From Streptomyces cathayae (GTDB lineage: Bacteria > Actinomycetota > Actinomycetes > Streptomycetales > Streptomycetaceae), in contig NZ_CP121682.1 of NCBI RefSeq assembly GCF_029760955.1, forward strand, positions 5,952,001 through 6,016,000: 64,000 nt of DNA, given 5' to 3'. The translations under genes and the position numbers were made by a program. Below, in pieces: positions 26,514 through 34,158 of this stretch. How positions within the stretch are numbered: the stretch's first letter is position 1; every line of letters begins with the position of its first letter. Below the pieces are notes generated by a model. The model was not told the origin of the DNA. It saw only the letters and a list, made by a program, of their open reading frames with translations, and ran no database searches.

Positions 26514-27727
26514 AGTGCGCCCTCCGCGCGCAGCGCCGTCAGCTCGGCCGGGGTGAGCCCCAGCTCGGTCAGGACCTCGTCGGTGTCCGCGCCGTGCGGG
26601 CGGCCCGCCCAGCGGATCGCGCCGGGGGTGTGGGAGAGCCGGAAGAGGACGTTCTGCATGCGCAGCGGGCCCAGCTCCGGATCGTCGACCGTGGTGATGG
26701 TGTTCAGGGCCTGGTACTGCGAGTCGGTCATCACGTCCCGTACGTCCTGGACGGGGGCCACCGCGGCCTCGGCCTTCTCGAAGGCCGCGAGCACGTCGGT
26801 GCGGGTGCGGCGGGCGATCCATCCGCCCACGGCCTCGTCCAGCGTGTCCGCGTGCCGGGCCCGGCCGGCGCCGGTGGCGAACCACGGTTCGCCGATCAGT
26901 TCGGGCCGTCCCACCAGCCGCATCACCCGCTCGGCGACCGACTGGGCCGAGGTGGAGACGGCGACCCAGGTGCCGTCGGCGGTGAGGTAGGTGCCGCGCG
27001 GGGCGTTGTTCTGGGAGCGGTTCCCGGTGCGGGGCTGGACATGGCCCAGCTGGTCGTACCAGGTCGGCTGCGGGCCGAGCGCGGTGAGGATCGGTTCGAT
27101 GAGGGCCATGTCGACGACCTGGCCCTCGCCGGTGCGCTCGCGCCCGGCGAGCGCGGTCAGCACCGCGTACGCCGTGGTCAGGCCCGCGATGGAGTCGGCC
27201 AGTCCGAACGGCGGCAGCGTCGGGGGCGCGTCCGGTTCACCGGTGATGGCGGCGAAGCCGCTCATCGCCTCGGCGAGGGTGCCGAAGCCGGGGCGATGGG
27301 CGTACGGGCCGAACTGGCCGAATCCGGTGACCCGGGCCAGGACCAGCCGGGGGTTGGCGGCGGACAGTTCGGGCCAGCCCAGGTCCCACTTCTCCAGGGT
27401 GCCCGGCCGGAAGTTCTCGATGATCACGTCGGCGGTCCCGGCGAGGCGCAGCAGGGTCGCCCGGCCGCCGGCCGTGGACAGATCGAGGGTGATGGTCCGT
27501 TTGTTGCGGCCGAGCAGCTTCCACCACAGCCCCACGCCGTTCTTCGACGGTCCGTGGCCGCGGGAGGGGTCCGGTTTCCTCGGGTGCTCGACCTTGACGA
27601 CCTCGGCGCCGAAGTCGCCGAGCAGGGTCGCGGCGAGGGGCCCGGCGAAGAGGGTGGCGAGGTCCAGGACGCGCAGGCCGGTCAGCGGAGGGCCGGCGGT
27701 GGGGGCGGGGGCGGTGGGCCGGGTCAT
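26510..27727 (-). CDS. CaiB/BaiF family (type III) CoA-transferase
   Basis: The 405-residue family III CoA-transferase has LRVLDLATLFAGPLAATLLGDFGAEVVKVEHP, the RNKRTITLDLS segment, ADVIIENFRPG, and EGQVVDMALIEPILTALG. The substrate acid is unknown. Its ATG overlaps the stop of the upstream ARH gene (ATGA), and its stop overlaps the CitE-like gene, so transfer of CoA to an acid followed by C-C lyase chemistry is the simplest reading of the pair. Its linkage to four ADP-ribosylglycohydrolases is unexplained. Confidence 0.9.
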   Translation of the reverse strand: MTRPTAPAPTAGPPLTGLRVLDLATLFAGPLAATLLGDFGAEVVKVEHPRKPDPSRGHGPSKNGVGLWWKLLGRNKRTITLDLSTAGGRATLLRLAGTADVIIENFRPGTLEKWDLGWPELSAANPRLVLARVTGFGQFGPYAHRPGFGTLAEAMSGFAAITGEPDAPPTLPPFGLADSIAGLTTAYAVLTALAGRERTGEGQVVDMALIEPILTALGPQPTWYDQLGHVQPRTGNRSQNNAPRGTYLTADGTWVAVSTSAQSVAERVMRLVGRPELIGEPWFATGAGRARHADTLDEAVGGWIARRTRTDVLAAFEKAEAAVAPVQDVRDVMTDSQYQALNTITTVDDPELGPLRMQNVLFRLSHTPGAIRWAGRPHGADTDEVLTELGLTPAELTALRAEGAL

Positions 27728-29151
27728 GGGCGGGAGGCCTCCAGGTGGGTCAGACGGGCCAGGGTGTCGAAGCCGATGCCGTCGAAGGTGCCGACGGAGG
27801 TGGCCAGCCGGTTCTTCAGCGGGGCCGTCCAGCGTTCGGGGAGCGCGGCGGGGGAGCCGGCGAGGAGGGCGGCGATGCCGCCGACGGTCGCGCCGGCCGA
27901 GTCCGTGTCGAGTCCCCCCGAGACGGTGCGGCAGATCGCGCCGGTGAAGTCGCCGTCCGCGTGGGTGAGGGCGGCGGCGATCAGCGCGGTGTTGGGCACG
28001 GCGTGCACCCAGTGGACGTCCGCGTGCCGGGCGTGGATCGCGTCGACGACGTCCGCGAAGTCGTCGTGCTCGTGCGCCAGTCGCACGGCGTGGCGCACGG
28101 CGCGGGCGAGCCGGGAGCGGGGCGGTACGACGGCGAGACCGGCCCGCAGACAGGCATGGACGTCCTGGCCGCTGCCGCTGCCGGTGGCGCCCGGTTCCGC
28201 GGCGGCGGTGGCGATGGCGGCCGCGGCGAACATCGCGGCGTAGACGCCGTTGGCGGTGTGGGTGAGGATCGCGTCGCGATGGGCCTGTTCCGCCGCGCCC
28301 GCCGGGTCCCCCGGGTTGGTCCAGCCGTGCACGTCGGCGCGGATCAGGGCGCCGATCCACTCGCGGAACGGATTGCGGTGCCGGGCAGTGCGCGGGGGCT
28401 CCAGGCCGCTCAGGAGGTTGCGGTAGGCGATGCGTTCGGCGGTGAAGGCGCGGCCCGCCGGGAGTTCGTCCAGCCAGAGCCGGGCCACGTCCGCGGTGGT
28501 GAAGTTCCTGCCGTACCGCTGGAGCAGCAGCAGGTTGAGGAGCGGGTAGTCGAGGTCGTCGTCCTCGGGCATGCCGTCGATGTTCTCGGCGAGGGACGTG
28601 GCCGCGGAACGACGGTTCCAGGGGTACCGGGCGGCCAGTTCCCCGGGGACTCCGCGGGCGGTGAAGTAGCCGTTCAGGGGCCAGTTCCCGGTGGCCCGGG
28701 CGAGCAGGCGGATGCCGTCGAGGGGGAGCTTCTCCACGGGCTTGCCGAGCAGGCAGCCGACGGCCCGGCCGAGCCAGGCGGCTTCGAGGCGGCCGGTACG
28801 GCGGTGGTCCGCGTCGGTGTGGTCGGCGTCGGCGTGGCCGGGGGCCGGTGGACGGGTGCCGGCGGGGGAGGGCCAGTCGGGGCACAGGGACTTGATCGCG
28901 GCGAGGTCCGTCGGCTCGTCGTCCGCCAGGCCGCTGGGCAGGTCGGCCAGTTCGTCCAGGAGGTCCCCGGCCAGCAGCCTGAGGTAGCGGGAGGCCGGGC
29001 GCGGGGAGGCGCCGGCGCGGAGCGGGGCCTCGGGGCCGCCCGCCGCGCGCCAGCGGGCCGCGACGGCCGAGGGCGCCCTGCCGTCCTGGGCCGCCTGGCG
29101 CAGCTCGTGGCCGATCAGGTCCTCCGGCTGGACCCAGGTCAGTCGGAGCAC
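27724..29151 (-). CDS. ADP-ribosylglycohydrolase family protein (ARH-4)
   Basis: The 475-residue protein has a roughly 120-residue N-terminal extension before the ARH domain. The usual GDALG motif appears as GCLLGKPVE (132-140), so its Asp is replaced by Cys. The TDDT position is taken by an acidic EDDDLDY (196-202). The C-terminal metal site SGGLDTDSAGATVGG is well kept. ARH enzymes remove ADP-ribose from Arg or Ser side chains or related substrates. GTG 29151 overlaps the upstream ARH gene by 13 nt. This divergent subfamily may act on another ribosyl substrate. Confidence 0.85.
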   Translation of the reverse strand: MLRLTWVQPEDLIGHELRQAAQDGRAPSAVAARWRAAGGPEAPLRAGASPRPASRYLRLLAGDLLDELADLPSGLADDEPTDLAAIKSLCPDWPSPAGTRPPAPGHADADHTDADHRRTGRLEAAWLGRAVGCLLGKPVEKLPLDGIRLLARATGNWPLNGYFTARGVPGELAARYPWNRRSAATSLAENIDGMPEDDDLDYPLLNLLLLQRYGRNFTTADVARLWLDELPAGRAFTAERIAYRNLLSGLEPPRTARHRNPFREWIGALIRADVHGWTNPGDPAGAAEQAHRDAILTHTANGVYAAMFAAAAIATAAAEPGATGSGSGQDVHACLRAGLAVVPPRSRLARAVRHAVRLAHEHDDFADVVDAIHARHADVHWVHAVPNTALIAAALTHADGDFTGAICRTVSGGLDTDSAGATVGGIAALLAGSPAALPERWTAPLKNRLATSVGTFDGIGFDTLARLTHLEASRP

Positions 29152-30320
29152 GCCGGGCCTCCCAACTCGGCGAACGCCTGTTCGTGCGCCCGGCGTCGGG
29201 ACACGTCGCGTGCGAAGACCTCGCAGGTCACCGCGGTCAGCGCGGCCGCGGGTGCCCAGAGGTCGAGACGGCTGGCGTCCGCCACGGTCTTCGCCCAGTC
29301 CTCGGGGACCGGTGAGCCGAGGGCGCCGGTCACCGCCCCGGCCATCGTGGCGATGGAGTCGCAGTCCCGGCCGTAGTTGACCGCGCCCAGCACCGCCTGC
29401 CGGAAGTCGCCGCGGGCCACCACCACCATGCCCAGCGCGACGGGGAGTTCCTCGACGGCGTGCAGCCGGGACGGCCGGCGGGCGCCCAGCGAGGGGGAGC
29501 GGTAGTCGGGGCCCACGGTGTCGTACGGGGCCACCGCCTCCCGCAACGGGCGCAGCGCGGACTCGAAGTCCGGGTGCCGGGACGCCTCTTCGCAGACCCG
29601 TTCGATCGCCTCGCGGGTGCCGTCCTTCGCCAGCGACAGGCACGCGTCGACGACCGAGTCCGCACTCGCCCCCGGCGCGCACGCCGCCGCCACGGCCGCG
29701 GCGAGCACCCCCGCCGCCTCCCGGCCGTACGACCACTGGTGGGCCCCCGCGACGTCCAGCGCCTCGGCGTACGCGCCCGCCGGGTTGGCCGCGTTGACCA
29801 GGCCGACGGGGGCCATGTACATCGCGGCACCGCAGTTGACGATGTTGCCGGAGCCCGCCTCGCGCGGGTCGACGTGGCCGTAGTGGATCCGGGTCACCAG
29901 CCACTTCTCCGCGAGGAAGATCCGCTGGAGCGGGAGCGCCTCCGCCTCCAGTTCCGGGATCCAGCGCGGGGTGCCCATCAGGTCCGGCACCAGGTGGTCG
30001 GCGACGGCATGGGCGTCCAGATGGTCCCGGACCCGCGCGTACACCCGGACCAGGGCGTGCGTCATGAGGGTGTCGTCGGTGACGTGTCCGTCGCCCTTGT
30101 GGTACGGGGCGATGGGCCGGGCGGTGCGCCAGGCGTCGCCGTTCCAGGGGCCGACGACACCGTGGACGCGGCCACCGTGGCGTTCGGTGATCTGCTCGGG
30201 GGAGTATCCCTCGACGGGGCCGCCGAGCGCGTCGCCGACGGCGGCTCCCACCAGCGCGCCGGTGATCCGCTCGTCCAGGGGCGCGCTGTGGCCCCGCTTC
30301 TCGTCCTCTGTGGGCGTCAT
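29139..30320 (-). CDS. ADP-ribosylglycohydrolase family protein (ARH-3)
   Basis: The 393-residue protein has a full set of binuclear metal motifs: GDALGGPVE (29-37), VTDDTLM (80-86) and, near residue 330, NYGRDCDSIATMAGAVTGAL, with Ser in place of the last Thr. It is predicted catalytically competent and cytoplasmic, with no signal peptide. It lies 7 nt downstream of ARH-2 and overlaps ARH-4. Residues such as EEASRHPDF match the all-helical DraG/ARH fold. Confidence 0.9.
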   Translation of the reverse strand: MTPTEDEKRGHSAPLDERITGALVGAAVGDALGGPVEGYSPEQITERHGGRVHGVVGPWNGDAWRTARPIAPYHKGDGHVTDDTLMTHALVRVYARVRDHLDAHAVADHLVPDLMGTPRWIPELEAEALPLQRIFLAEKWLVTRIHYGHVDPREAGSGNIVNCGAAMYMAPVGLVNAANPAGAYAEALDVAGAHQWSYGREAAGVLAAAVAAACAPGASADSVVDACLSLAKDGTREAIERVCEEASRHPDFESALRPLREAVAPYDTVGPDYRSPSLGARRPSRLHAVEELPVALGMVVVARGDFRQAVLGAVNYGRDCDSIATMAGAVTGALGSPVPEDWAKTVADASRLDLWAPAAALTAVTCEVFARDVSRRRAHEQAFAELGGPACSD

Positions 30321-30327
30321 GTCCGAA

Positions 30328-31641
30328 TCATCCCTCTGGTGGGGGTGGTTGCGCGGCTTCCAGGAGTCCGGCGAGTTCCACCAGGTCGGTGCCGGTGAGC
30401 CGGGGGAGCGCGCAGCCGGAGAGGGTGCGGCAGCTCTCCCGCCACGAGGCGGGGATCGCCGCGCCGCCGCCCAGCGCGCCGGTCAGGGCGCCGACGAGGG
30501 CGGGGGCGGAGTCCGCGACCCGGGACAGGCAGGCCGCGGCGGGGACCGCCTCCGCGATCCGGCCGCGGGCGGCGGTGGCGAGGGCGAGAGCGACGGGGAC
30601 GGTTTCGGCGGCGGCGACACCGTAGCTGTAGACGTGGTCGACGATCTGGTGCTCCAGGAGCGGTACGAGGGCGAAGGCGCCGTCGGTGTCCGCGGCGAGC
30701 CGCAGGGCGTGCCGGGCGTTGCGGCCGATCTCCGTCTCCTCGGGCAGCTCGGCGACCGCGGCGGCCACACACGCCGCCACGTCCGCTCCGGCCAGCGCGA
30801 GGGCGACGGCGGCGGCCATCGCGCGGGCGCCGTGCACCCCGTCGCCGTCCTGGGTGTAGCGGGCGTCGAACTCGGCGAGTGCCGCGGCGCGTGCGGGGTC
30901 GCCGGCGTGGGCGACGGCCAGGACGCAGGCCCGTACGCAGGCCGCGTCGTCGAAGTAGTGCGGGTTGTCGTGGCCGGTGGCGGGCGGCCGCAGACCGGTG
31001 GCGAGGTTGCCGAGCCCGGCCCGTACGGAGATACGGGCGCGCAGGGGCAGCACGGCCGACTCGATCTCGGGGGCGCGGGCGGCCGCCGCGGCGACCTCAC
31101 CGGCCGCGACGTTCCAGGTCAGGTCGATGGCGGCCCGGGTACGGCGTTCCCGGCTCAGATCCCCCAGGGCGCTGTCGTGGCCGGCCAGCAGGACCGCCTC
31201 GGCCGCGAACGCCGCCCACTCGGCGTCGTCGGAGGGGCCGAGCCGCAGGGGCTCCGGGGGCTGGTTGAGGGCGATCGGTACGGGGAGGGTGGTGGTCGCG
31301 TTCTGCTCGGCGAAGGCGTCCAGCTCCCGGGTGAGCCGCCGGGTCCACTCGGGCATCCGGGCGGCCCGGTGCCGTGCGGCGGGCCAGCCGGCGGCGTCAC
31401 CGGCGGCGAGGCCGAGCAGCAGGCCCTCGGTGCGCGCCCGCGGCGGCGGGGCGGGGGGCACGGCCTCGGTCCCGCCTTCGGCCCGGTGCTCCCCGCCCGC
31501 TTCGCGCGTGCGGGTCCCGTGGCCGGAGGCGGGCGGCTCCTGGGAGGCTCCCTCCCCCTCGACGGCCGAGGACGGCGCTGTGGGTGGGGCCGGGGTGGTG
31601 ACGGTGGACGGGGCCGGAGCCGGGGCGGGGGGCGGGGTCAT
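30328..31641 (-). CDS. ADP-ribosylglycohydrolase-like protein with degenerate metal site (ARH-2)
   Basis: The 437-residue protein has a Pro/Ala/Thr-rich, probably disordered N terminus (1-70). The ARH fold follows, but key motifs are eroded: GDAAGWPAA (81-89) replaces GDALGxPxE, no TDDT is visible, and the C-terminal GRDxDT is reduced to SRVADSAPALVGALTGAL. It may be a pseudoenzyme that binds ADP-ribose or partners with its neighbours. Translation is coupled to ARH-1 by a 4-nt ATGA overlap. The reading frame is intact with normal GC3, so it is not a pseudogene. Confidence 0.8.
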   Translation of the reverse strand: MTPPPAPAPAPSTVTTPAPPTAPSSAVEGEGASQEPPASGHGTRTREAGGEHRAEGGTEAVPPAPPPRARTEGLLLGLAAGDAAGWPAARHRAARMPEWTRRLTRELDAFAEQNATTTLPVPIALNQPPEPLRLGPSDDAEWAAFAAEAVLLAGHDSALGDLSRERRTRAAIDLTWNVAAGEVAAAAARAPEIESAVLPLRARISVRAGLGNLATGLRPPATGHDNPHYFDDAACVRACVLAVAHAGDPARAAALAEFDARYTQDGDGVHGARAMAAAVALALAGADVAACVAAAVAELPEETEIGRNARHALRLAADTDGAFALVPLLEHQIVDHVYSYGVAAAETVPVALALATAARGRIAEAVPAAACLSRVADSAPALVGALTGALGGGAAIPASWRESCRTLSGCALPRLTGTDLVELAGLLEAAQPPPPEG

Positions 31642-32675
31642 GTCGGGGCCTCCGTGTCGTTGTCCGCTGCCAGGACGAAAGTGCCTGGTGTGAGCAGGTC
31701 CGCGATGTCCAGGACGTGGTGGCCGGCCATCGCGGGGAGGCAGCTGCCGCGGGCCGGGCCGATGGCTGCGGCCCAGGCCTCCGGGATCGCGTGGACACCC
31801 CGGGTCGCCCCCGCGAGGGCGCCCGCCACGGCTGCCGTGGTGTCGGCGTCGCGGCCCATGTTGACGGCCGTCAGCACCGCTTGTTCGAAGTCGCCGTCCG
31901 CCGCCGCGTACGCGCCGAAGGCGAGGGCGACGGCTTCGGGAGCCAGGTCGGTCCAGGGGTAGCCGCCGACCACGACGGCGGAGCGGACCGCGCGTTCGCC
32001 CAGGTGGGCGGCGGTGACGGCGCGGCGCAGGGAACGGGCGGTCCAGGAGTCCTCCGGCACCAGGGCCAGTGCGGCGGCGACGACCGTGACCACCGGTGCT
32101 CCCGCCATCGCCGCCGCCACGCCCGCCGCGACCGCCTGGCCGCCGTAGATGCCCTCGCCGTCGTGGCTGACCGAGCCGTCGACGGCCGCCAGCCGGGCCG
32201 CCTCGGCGGGACGGCCGGCCGCGAAGACGCCGTGCGGTGCCGCCCGCATCGCCAGCCCGTCGCTCCAGGGGTGGCGGTGCTGGGCGGAGAGGGGGGCGGC
32301 CAGTCCCCGGCGGAGGTTCTCCAGGGTGCCGCGTTCGCTGAAGCCCGCGCCGCGGAAGGGCCCCTCACAGCGGTCCGCGATCCACTCGTGCCAGGCCGCC
32401 CCCACCTGCTCCGGGGTGAGCGCGGAGCCGTGCCGGGCCAGCAGCAGGCCGGTGAGGATCGCGTACTCGGTGTCGTCCGTGCCCGCGGGGTGTTCCGCGA
32501 CGTACCCGGTGATACGGCCCCACCGGGCGCGGATCTCGGAGGGCCGCATGTTCTCGGCCGGGGCGCCCAGCGCGTCGCCGACGGCCAGGCCGAGCAGCGC
32601 GCCGCGGGCCCGTTCGCGGCGCCCGGCGGAGTCCTCGGGCGCCGGGGCGGAGGGGATGCAGGCGATCGCTGCCAT
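31638..32675 (-). CDS. ADP-ribosylglycohydrolase family protein (ARH-1)
   Basis: The 345-residue protein has all canonical ARH metal motifs: GDALGAPAE (33-41), GTDDTEY (65-71) and GRDADTTAA (274-282). It is probably an active hydrolase that removes ADP-ribose from protein side chains or small molecules, of the DraG/ARH type. It is the first gene of the operon, and AGGAGAG lies about 8 nt before the ATG. The promoter must lie in the 281-bp gap shared with the divergent VIT1 gene, where an IdeR/DmdR-like box is found. Confidence 0.92.
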   Translation of the reverse strand: MAAIACIPSAPAPEDSAGRRERARGALLGLAVGDALGAPAENMRPSEIRARWGRITGYVAEHPAGTDDTEYAILTGLLLARHGSALTPEQVGAAWHEWIADRCEGPFRGAGFSERGTLENLRRGLAAPLSAQHRHPWSDGLAMRAAPHGVFAAGRPAEAARLAAVDGSVSHDGEGIYGGQAVAAGVAAAMAGAPVVTVVAAALALVPEDSWTARSLRRAVTAAHLGERAVRSAVVVGGYPWTDLAPEAVALAFGAYAAADGDFEQAVLTAVNMGRDADTTAAVAGALAGATRGVHAIPEAWAAAIGPARGSCLPAMAGHHVLDIADLLTPGTFVLAADNDTEAPT

Positions 32676-32829
32676 ACGCGGCTCTCCTCTCAGGGGCGCC
32701 CCGAGAGGTGCGAAGCCCTTTGCGGAACTGTCCCCGGTGAGGTGTCCGGCGCAGCCTCACAGGCCTCAGCGTCACCCGGTCGGCATCTGCGCGGCCCTCT
32801 ACACGGAGCTGCGGAATCCGCGAAACCGC

Positions 32830-32844
32830 AGGTTAGCCCAGCCT
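32830..32844. promoter_or_regulatory. Candidate IdeR/DmdR iron box
   Basis: AGGTTAGCCCAGCCT matches the core of the actinobacterial iron-box consensus TTAGGTTAGSCTWACCTAA; I count 13 of 19 positions over the full site. It lies between the divergent ARH operon and the VIT1-family gene. Iron-dependent control of either is inferred, not shown. Confidence 0.45.
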
Positions 32845-32915
32845 TTCCTTGCTGGCGGAGGGGAATCAAGGAGGGTATCTTGGGCATTGTAAAAAAGTAG
32901 AACGTGTCTAAAACT

Positions 32916-32933
32916 GCGTCTGTTCACAGACGC
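32916..32933. promoter_or_regulatory. 8-bp inverted repeat upstream of the VIT1 gene
   Basis: GCGTCTGT and ACAGACGC are perfect arms around TC, 24 nt before the start codon. The stretch just upstream (TAAAAAAGTAG, TCTAAAAC) is unusually AT-rich and likely promoter DNA. The repeat could be an operator or a leader hairpin. Confidence 0.5.
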
Positions 32934-32956
32934 GTGTGAACTCCCTGGGGGACCGC

Positions 32957-33688
32957 ATGGCGATCATCGATACCGAGGCGACGCTGCACGAGGCGCACCG
33001 CGACAACCACACCCACCGTGACGTGAACGGCGGCTGGCTGCGCCCCGCCGTGTTCGGCGCGATGGACGGGCTGGTCTCCAACCTCGCGTTGATCACCGGC
33101 GTCGCCGGCGGCTCGGTCGGTCAGCAGACCATCGTCATCACCGGCCTCGCGGGCCTGGCGGCCGGCGCCTTCTCCATGGCCGCCGGCGAGTACACCTCCG
33201 TCGCCTCCCAGCGCGACCTCGTCGAGGCCGAACTGGAGGTCGAGCGGCGCGAACTGCGCAAGCACCCCCAGGACGAGGAGGCCGAACTCGCCGGCCTCTA
33301 CGAGTCCCGCGGTGTCGAGCCGGAACTCGCCCGTGAGGTGGCCCGGCAGCTGTCGAAGGACCCCGAGCAGGCGCTGGAGATCCACGCCCGCGAGGAACTG
33401 GGGATCGACCCCGGCGGCCTGCCCTCGCCCACCGTGGCCGCCGTCTCCAGCTTCGGCGCCTTCGCACTGGGCGCGCTGCTGCCCGTACTGCCCTATCTGC
33501 TCGGCGCGGGCAGCCTGTGGCCGGCCGTGCTGGTGGCCCTGCTGGGACTCTTCCTGTGCGGCGCGCTGGTGGCCAAGGTGACCGCGCGGACCTGGTGGTT
33601 CAGCGGGCTGCGGCAGCTCGCCCTCGGCGGCGCGGCGGCCGGCGTGACCTACGCCCTGGGCGCGCTGTTCGGCACCGCCATCGGCTGA
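32957..33688 (+). CDS. VIT1/CCC1-family transporter
   Basis: The 243-residue membrane protein begins, after a short His-rich stretch (HEAHRDNHTHRD), with LRPAVFGAMDGLVSNLALITGVAGG, the signature of vacuolar iron transporter-like proteins. A cytoplasmic acidic loop follows (EAELEVERRELRKHPQDEEAELAGLYESRGVE), typical of the metal-binding domain, and then three further helices. The family exports Fe2+ or Mn2+ from the cytosol. ATG 32957 has GGGGGA about 6 nt upstream. It is divergent from the ARH operon. Confidence 0.9.
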   Translation: MAIIDTEATLHEAHRDNHTHRDVNGGWLRPAVFGAMDGLVSNLALITGVAGGSVGQQTIVITGLAGLAAGAFSMAAGEYTSVASQRDLVEAELEVERRELRKHPQDEEAELAGLYESRGVEPELAREVARQLSKDPEQALEIHAREELGIDPGGLPSPTVAAVSSFGAFALGALLPVLPYLLGAGSLWPAVLVALLGLFLCGALVAKVTARTWWFSGLRQLALGGAAAGVTYALGALFGTAIG

Positions 33689-33729
33689 CCCGGCTCCACC
33701 CGGCCCGGACGGACGATCCGGTTCGGTTC

Positions 33730-33778
33730 GGACGGCCCGGTCGGACCACGCGGCTCGCGTGGTCCGACCGGGCCGTCC
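33730..33778 (+). terminator. 23-bp perfect hairpin after the VIT1 gene
   Basis: The arms at 33730-33752 and 33756-33778 are complementary over 23 bp around a GCT loop. No U tract follows. Confidence 0.8.
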
Positions 33779-33811
33779 GGCGATCCGGCCCCGCTTTCGC
33801 GCGACGGACCG

Positions 33812-33849
33812 CACAAGTAGCCGTTACTCGTTGGTTTCGACCGTGTGAC
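33812..33849 (-). promoter_or_regulatory. GlnR-type operator upstream of gltBD
   Basis: Read on the minus strand: GTCAC-6 nt-GAAAC-6 nt-GTAAC-6 nt-TTGTG. The streptomycete GlnR box is gTnAc-n6-GaAAc-n6-GtnAC-n6-GAAAc. Three of the four boxes match fully with exact spacing; the fourth is degenerate. It would place glutamate synthase under nitrogen control. Confidence 0.65.
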
Positions 33850-34067
33850 GACGGGGCATGAGCGGAAAGCGCTACGGGTAACGAAGCCCGTGACACACGT
33901 GCGAGGAGGGGCGGAACCGCCCTCTTCCCGCCTTCGGACCGGCGGACACCGATCTGCCCGCCCCGGTCCCCACAGCCTCCGCCGTCAGGTACGGAACCCC
34001 GCCGTGACCTGCAAAGCATCCGCACAATGGAGCGAAATATCCCGCTTTCCGGGACCTCATCCATCGT

Positions 34068-34094
34068 GTAATCTGCACGAAATTTCGCAGCCAC
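34068..34094 (+). promoter_or_regulatory. Degenerate second GlnR-like box / palindrome near the gltB promoter
   Basis: GTAAT-6 nt-GAAAT-6 nt-GCCAC has 4 of 5 matches in each box with exact spacing. It overlaps a TAATCT -10-like hexamer and a 10-bp palindrome CGAAATTTCG (34078-34087). It may be a weak site or chance. Confidence 0.35.
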
Positions 34095-34158
34095 GCAGAG
34101 GGCCAACGTCGTCCCTCGGCACTCACCACATGCCACATGACGACGACGAGGAGAGCCG

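Larger units (their letters stand above)
33689..34158 (+). other. 470-nt intergenic region upstream of gltB
   Basis: There is no convincing gene here. It holds the 23-bp terminator hairpin of the VIT1 gene, a GlnR-type operator (33812-33849), and an AT-richer stretch with TAATCT (34069-34074) that could be the gltB -10 element. The GAGGAGAG ribosome-binding site of gltB lies at the end. Confidence 0.6.
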
